DNA from: Dallia pectoralis
Taxonomy: Eukaryota > Chordata > Actinopteri > Esociformes > Umbridae
DNA: 64,000 nt
Reading direction: 5' to 3'
Assembly: GCA_029465975.1 (NCBI GenBank)
Contig: CM055737.1
Location: forward strand, 22,322,077-22,386,076
The position numbers were made by a program, and so were the translations under genes. Below, piece after piece: positions 60,201 through 64,000 of this stretch; the first letter of the stretch is position 1; each line of letters starts with the position of its first letter. Below the pieces are notes generated by a model, which was not told the origin of the DNA, ran no database searches, and saw nothing but the letters and a program-made list of their open reading frames with translations.

Positions 60201-62456
60201 CATGCCTGGCTGCTGTATTATGCTGTAACATACATGCCTACTGTGCTGGCATGCTGTAACATACATGCCTGCTGTGCTGTAGCATGCTGTAATATGCCTG
60301 CTGTACTGTATTAATACAAAACATACATGCCTCTCTGTACTGTATGCTGTAACATACATGCCTACTGTGCTGTAGCATACAGTAAACATACGTACTGCTG
60401 TGCTGTAAGCATGCTGTAACATACATACCTACTGTGCACCTATGTATACTGTAAACATACATGCCTGCTGTGCTGTGGCATGCTGTAAACATGCAGCCCA
60501 CCTCTGTGCTGTAGCATGCCATAACATACATACCTGCTGTGCTGTAACATACTGTAACATACATACCTACTGTACTGTAGCATACTGTGACATACATACC
60601 TACTGTACTGCAGCATGCTGTAACCTTCACATACCTACTATTACTGTAGCATACTGTAACATACATACCTATAATAGTGCAGCATGCTGTTACACACATA
60701 CATACCTGCTGTGCTGTAACATGCTGTAACATACATGCCTGCTGTGTTGTAACATGCACCATAGTATGCTGTGCTTGATCACCAATACCTGCTGTGCCTG
60801 TGGCATGCTGTAACGTACATCACCTGCTGTGCTGTGGCATGCTGTAACATGCATACCCCTGCTGTACTGTAGGGATTGCTGTATTATGCATGCCTGCTGT
60901 GCTGTGACATGCTGTAATATGCATACCCTGCATGCTGTGGCATGCTGTAATATACATGCCTACTGTGCTGTAGCATGCACCAATAATATGCATGCCTGCT
61001 GTACTGTATGCTGTAACATGCTTTTCTACTGTGCTGTGGCATGCTGTGACATACATACCTACTGTACTGTAGCATGCTGCTTCAGACATACATACCTACT
61101 GTACTGTGTAGCATGCTGTTACATGCATGCCCTGCTGTACTGTGTATGCTGTAACATACGTGCCTGCTGTGCTGTAACATGCTGTAACATACATGCCTAC
61201 TGTGCTGTATGGCATGCTGTAACATACATACCCTAATGTACTGTAGCATACTGTGACATACATACCTGCTGTGCTGTGTGGCATGTAACATACATGCCTG
61301 ATGTGCTGTGGCATGCACCAGCCAACATACATACCCTCATAATGCTGCTGGCATACTGTAACATGCATGCCTGCTGTGCTGCTTTGCTCTGTAACATACA
61401 TACCTAATGTGCTGTAAACATACTGTAATATACATACCCTGCTGTACTGTAGCATACTGTAATATACATACTACTGTACTGCTGTATACTGTAATATGCA
61501 TACCTGCTGTGCTGTAGCATGCTGTAATGTACGTACCTGCTGTGCTATGGCATGCTGTAACATACATTCCTGCTGTACTGTGGCATGCTGTGACATACAT
61601 ACCTGCTGTGCTGTGGCATGCTGTGACATACATACCTCACCTGCTGTGGCATGCTGTTACATACATGCCCTGCTATTGCTGTATGCTGTAACATACATAC
61701 CTGCTGTGCTGTAGCATGCTGTAACATGTACCTGCTGTGCTGTGGCATGCTGGCATGCATGCCCTGTGCTGTGGCATGCTGTGACATGCCTTGCCTGTGC
61801 TGTGGCATGCTGTAACATACATACCTAATGTACTGTAATACTGTAACATACATACCTACTGTACTGTAGCATGCTGTAACATACATGCCTGCTGTGCTGT
61901 GGCATGCTGTAACATACATGCCTGATGTGCTGTGGCATGCTGCTTGAGCATACATACCTGCTGTGCTGTAACATGCTGTAACATACATATCTGCTGTACT
62001 GTAGCATGCTGTTGCATACATGCCTGCTGTGCTGTGGCATGCTGTAACATACCTACTGTACTGTAGCATGCTGTTACATACATACCTACTGTGCTGTAAC
62101 ATACTGTAACATACATATCTGCTGTGCTGTAACATGCTGTAACATACATACCTAATGTACTGTAACACACTGTAACATACATACCTACTGTACTGTAACA
62201 TACTGTAACATTCATGCCTCTGTGATGTGGCATGCTGTTGCATGCAGCCTCTGTACTGTGGCATGCTGTAATGTATACATGCCTGCTGTGCTGTAGCACA
62301 CTGTAACATACATGCCTGCGTAGCAATGACATGCTGTAACACATTCATACCTGCTGTGTGTGTGTGGCATGCTGTTACATGCATGCTACTGTGCTGTAAC
62401 ATACTGTAACATTCATACCTACTGTAATGTAGCATACTGTTACATACAGTAGCAGT
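57281..62456 (+). repeat. 5.2-kb minisatellite with a 33-bp unit
   Basis: About 150 units built on tgtaacatacatacctactg followed by tactgtagcatgc, with variants tgctgtgctgtggcatgc, catgcatgcctgc and others. Spacing is mostly 33 bp, with shorter and longer units (about 27-40). Because 33 is divisible by three, minus-strand frames of over 200 codons remain open with an 11-residue period (MLQHSRYVCYS type). Units drift gradually along the array, so it is older and more diverged than the 235-bp array. Confidence 0.95.
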
Positions 62457-62525
62457 GCAATAACCAACCAAATGTCTGCAATCCTTGAGTGGGTGTTAAA
62501 CAAAAAATAATTATAACAACTATTC

Positions 62526-62706
62526 CAAAGATTATAATATTCCAAAGATGTGGAGGGGACGTGTATGTCTCTGTATTACATGTCTAGTTAATGCAATAAT
62601 AATATATAATATTCAAAGATGTGGAGGAGGGGACGTGTATGTCTCTGTATTACATGTCTGGTTAATGCAATAATAATATATAATATTCCAAAGATGTGGA
62701 GGGGAC
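62526..62706 (+). repeat. ~85-bp tandem repeat, 2.3 units
   Basis: The unit contains attccaaagatgtggagggg, acgtgtatgtctctgtatta and catgtctagttaatgcaata. Two full copies and the start of a third are present. Confidence 0.9.
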
Positions 62707-63438
62707 CTCCCCTTTGAAACCCTTTTTAAAGTTCCTGTCAAACTAATTCTCTTGTTACCTCTGATGAAGCCTGAATAGGCGAAACGTCAGGCAGCGCTTT
62801 TCTTTTTGTTTAAATGTAAGCAATTATATTGACTTTTGGGACACTCTCTTTTAAAGCTGGGGACTCAGAACATTTTAACTAAAGGATTCAGAACATTTTA
62901 AAACACTTCAAGTGCAGGAGCACACTAACATCATCATTGTTTTTATCCTCCATTACTCATGGGTTGGCCACCCAACATTCTACAGATGTGAGTATGGAGT
63001 AGAAAACCCGGGTAAGATTCTATCCTGAACATGGTGTGCACACTGAAGACAACGTGTTTCTTAAAATCCTTTTAATTTTCCCCTGGTTTTTAACGTCCAA
63101 CCACCAGTTTTATACTTCCATTTTAAAGAAAGGAACTTTTAACTGACATCCAACATCCGTTAGAGGAGAGTCAGGGTTCCCTCTTTGGGAGTCTACCTGT
63201 GTAGGAAAAAGTGAGTGTTTTAAGATCTAGTCTGTTTGCTAGTTCTTGTTCCTGAAATTGTCATTAATAATTGTGTGTTTTATGTTTTTTATGTACTCCC
63301 TAACCCCTTATAGCACCCTTACCTGGGGTCCGATGGTTTTGTTTTAGATTGAATTACACCTGTTTTGTATTCATTTTATATACCCTGATCTTACCTGTTA
63401 TTGTTTTATCAACCAGTTTTAAGACAGCAGATTTCAAA
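62707..63438. other. Leader region before the right-edge ORF
   Basis: Non-coding by eye. At about 62761-62795 there is a gatgaagcc...gcgaaacgtc motif of a kind repeated in many vertebrate interspersed elements. It may belong to the same element as the downstream ORF, but no boundary is visible. Confidence 0.35.
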
Positions 63439-64000
63439 ATGGCTGTCCCTCCCAGAAACCGGGTTGAGCACAGGGCCCAGAATACTCTTTTGGGTGAGTG
63501 TTCCTCAGCCTCTTTAGGGAACACAAATAAGAGACAGATCATAAATGGACCCATTATACCTGTGGACCTGGTTAGTACCAAAAATATTTTAAATTGCTAC
63601 AGGCCTTACACCACTCCGAGGTTTGGGCAAAGTCTGTAACTGTGGATTCTTGCCCCCCGGGTATGCTTAGACAGGTTGCTAAGCTATCTGCTTTCATTAA
63701 ACCATCATCACCTAATGAACACACCTTGGAGAGGGTCAGGCAGAACACTGCACAGTGGATGGAGGGCAATATGGGTATATTAAGGGAACACTATGACTCA
63801 GTGATAGCACAGGGATTGGAGGAACTTCAGACTTTTAATATGGAGGCCTTTAATAAGGCAGTAGTCTGGGCTAAAGCCAGGTATAGGCGTAAGTTCACTA
63901 CAACTTCAGCAGATACACTGAGGTCCATGCTACTAGCTCCCCGGTTAGTTCCATCAACCGAGACACCTGTGACTCTGGCTTCTGTGGAGTTCCCACCCTT
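63439..64000 (+). pseudogene. Frameshifted ORF, probably transposon-associated, runs off the window
   Basis: From ATG at 63439 a frame reads MAVPPRNRVEHRAQNTLLG, later NKRQIINGPIIPVDLVSTKN, and stops at 63637. From about 63600 an overlapping frame reads SEVWAKSVTVDSCPPGMLRQ and stays open to the window end for about 130 codons (QNTAQWMEGNMGILREHY, NKAVVWAKARYRRKF). The two join smoothly if one base is gained or lost near 63615 (ccgaggtttgggcaaagtc reads as PRFGQS or SEVWAKS). The protein looks like a soluble helical domain from the first ORF of a fish repeat element, but I cannot name the family. A host gene exon is the alternative. The true start may be further upstream, as the first frame is open from 63349. 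Confidence 0.45.

Noticed and set aside
57281..62456. CRISPR-like array of short repeats
   Set aside because: Units are contiguous 33-bp minisatellite repeats without unique spacers, in eukaryotic DNA. The same holds for the 63-bp and 235-bp arrays.

Overview
This is eukaryotic, almost certainly teleost fish, DNA. It is AT-rich, short of long open reading frames, full of CA/GA microsatellites, and carries fish-type transposable elements: Ty3/gypsy with a chromodomain, an L2-type LINE with the fish 3' tail motif, a Tc1-like fragment of the salmonid type and a Harbinger-like element. No bacterial genes, operons or CRISPR arrays were seen. Three runs of exactly 500 N (9096-9595, 30840-31339, 51526-52025) split the window into four contigs, so gap sizes are placeholders and links between contigs are scaffolding.

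Contig 1 (1-9095) holds a 1.2-kb inverted repeat (1-1207 and 6287-7459) with a 44-bp minisatellite in each arm. A 1.6-kb Harbinger-like element with TTA target-site duplications (6674-8262) overlaps the right arm. The 5-kb spacer is mostly unrecognised.

Contig 2 (9596-30839) is one giant imperfect palindrome: left arm 9596-19122, loop 19123-20317, right arm 20318-29295, plus an unpaired 29296-30839. Each arm carries a decayed Ty3/gypsy pol (RNase H, integrase, chromodomain, 3' LTR), about 6 kb without a recognisable gene, and an L2-type LINE tail. The right copy also keeps protease and reverse transcriptase. The arms differ by many small clustered indels, so both an assembly fold-back and a real inverted duplication are possible.

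Contig 3 (31340-51525) is tandem arrays. The first (31340-45487) is a ~2.1-kb unit repeated about six times. Each full unit can be read as a small four-exon gene: a GC-box/CCAAT promoter, a 4-base coding first exon, exons of 28 and 93-96 bp, and a last exon ending inside a 63-bp minisatellite. The predicted protein is about 57 residues and I do not recognise it. This is the best candidate for something undescribed. Next come a ~123-bp array (45488-47250 and 50560-51490) and, embedded in it, a 235-bp array (47260-50280) whose units contain a tRNA-like T-arm.

Contig 4 (52026-64000) has a Tc1-like remnant, a dispersed fish repeat, a 2.3-kb pyrimidine-strand minisatellite (54415-56705), a 5.2-kb 33-bp minisatellite (57281-62456) and, at the right edge, a frameshifted ORF that runs out of the window. 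Overall it looks like a repeat-dense ampliconic or heterochromatic region. The only gene-like unit supported by splice-site logic is the small tandem gene in contig 3.
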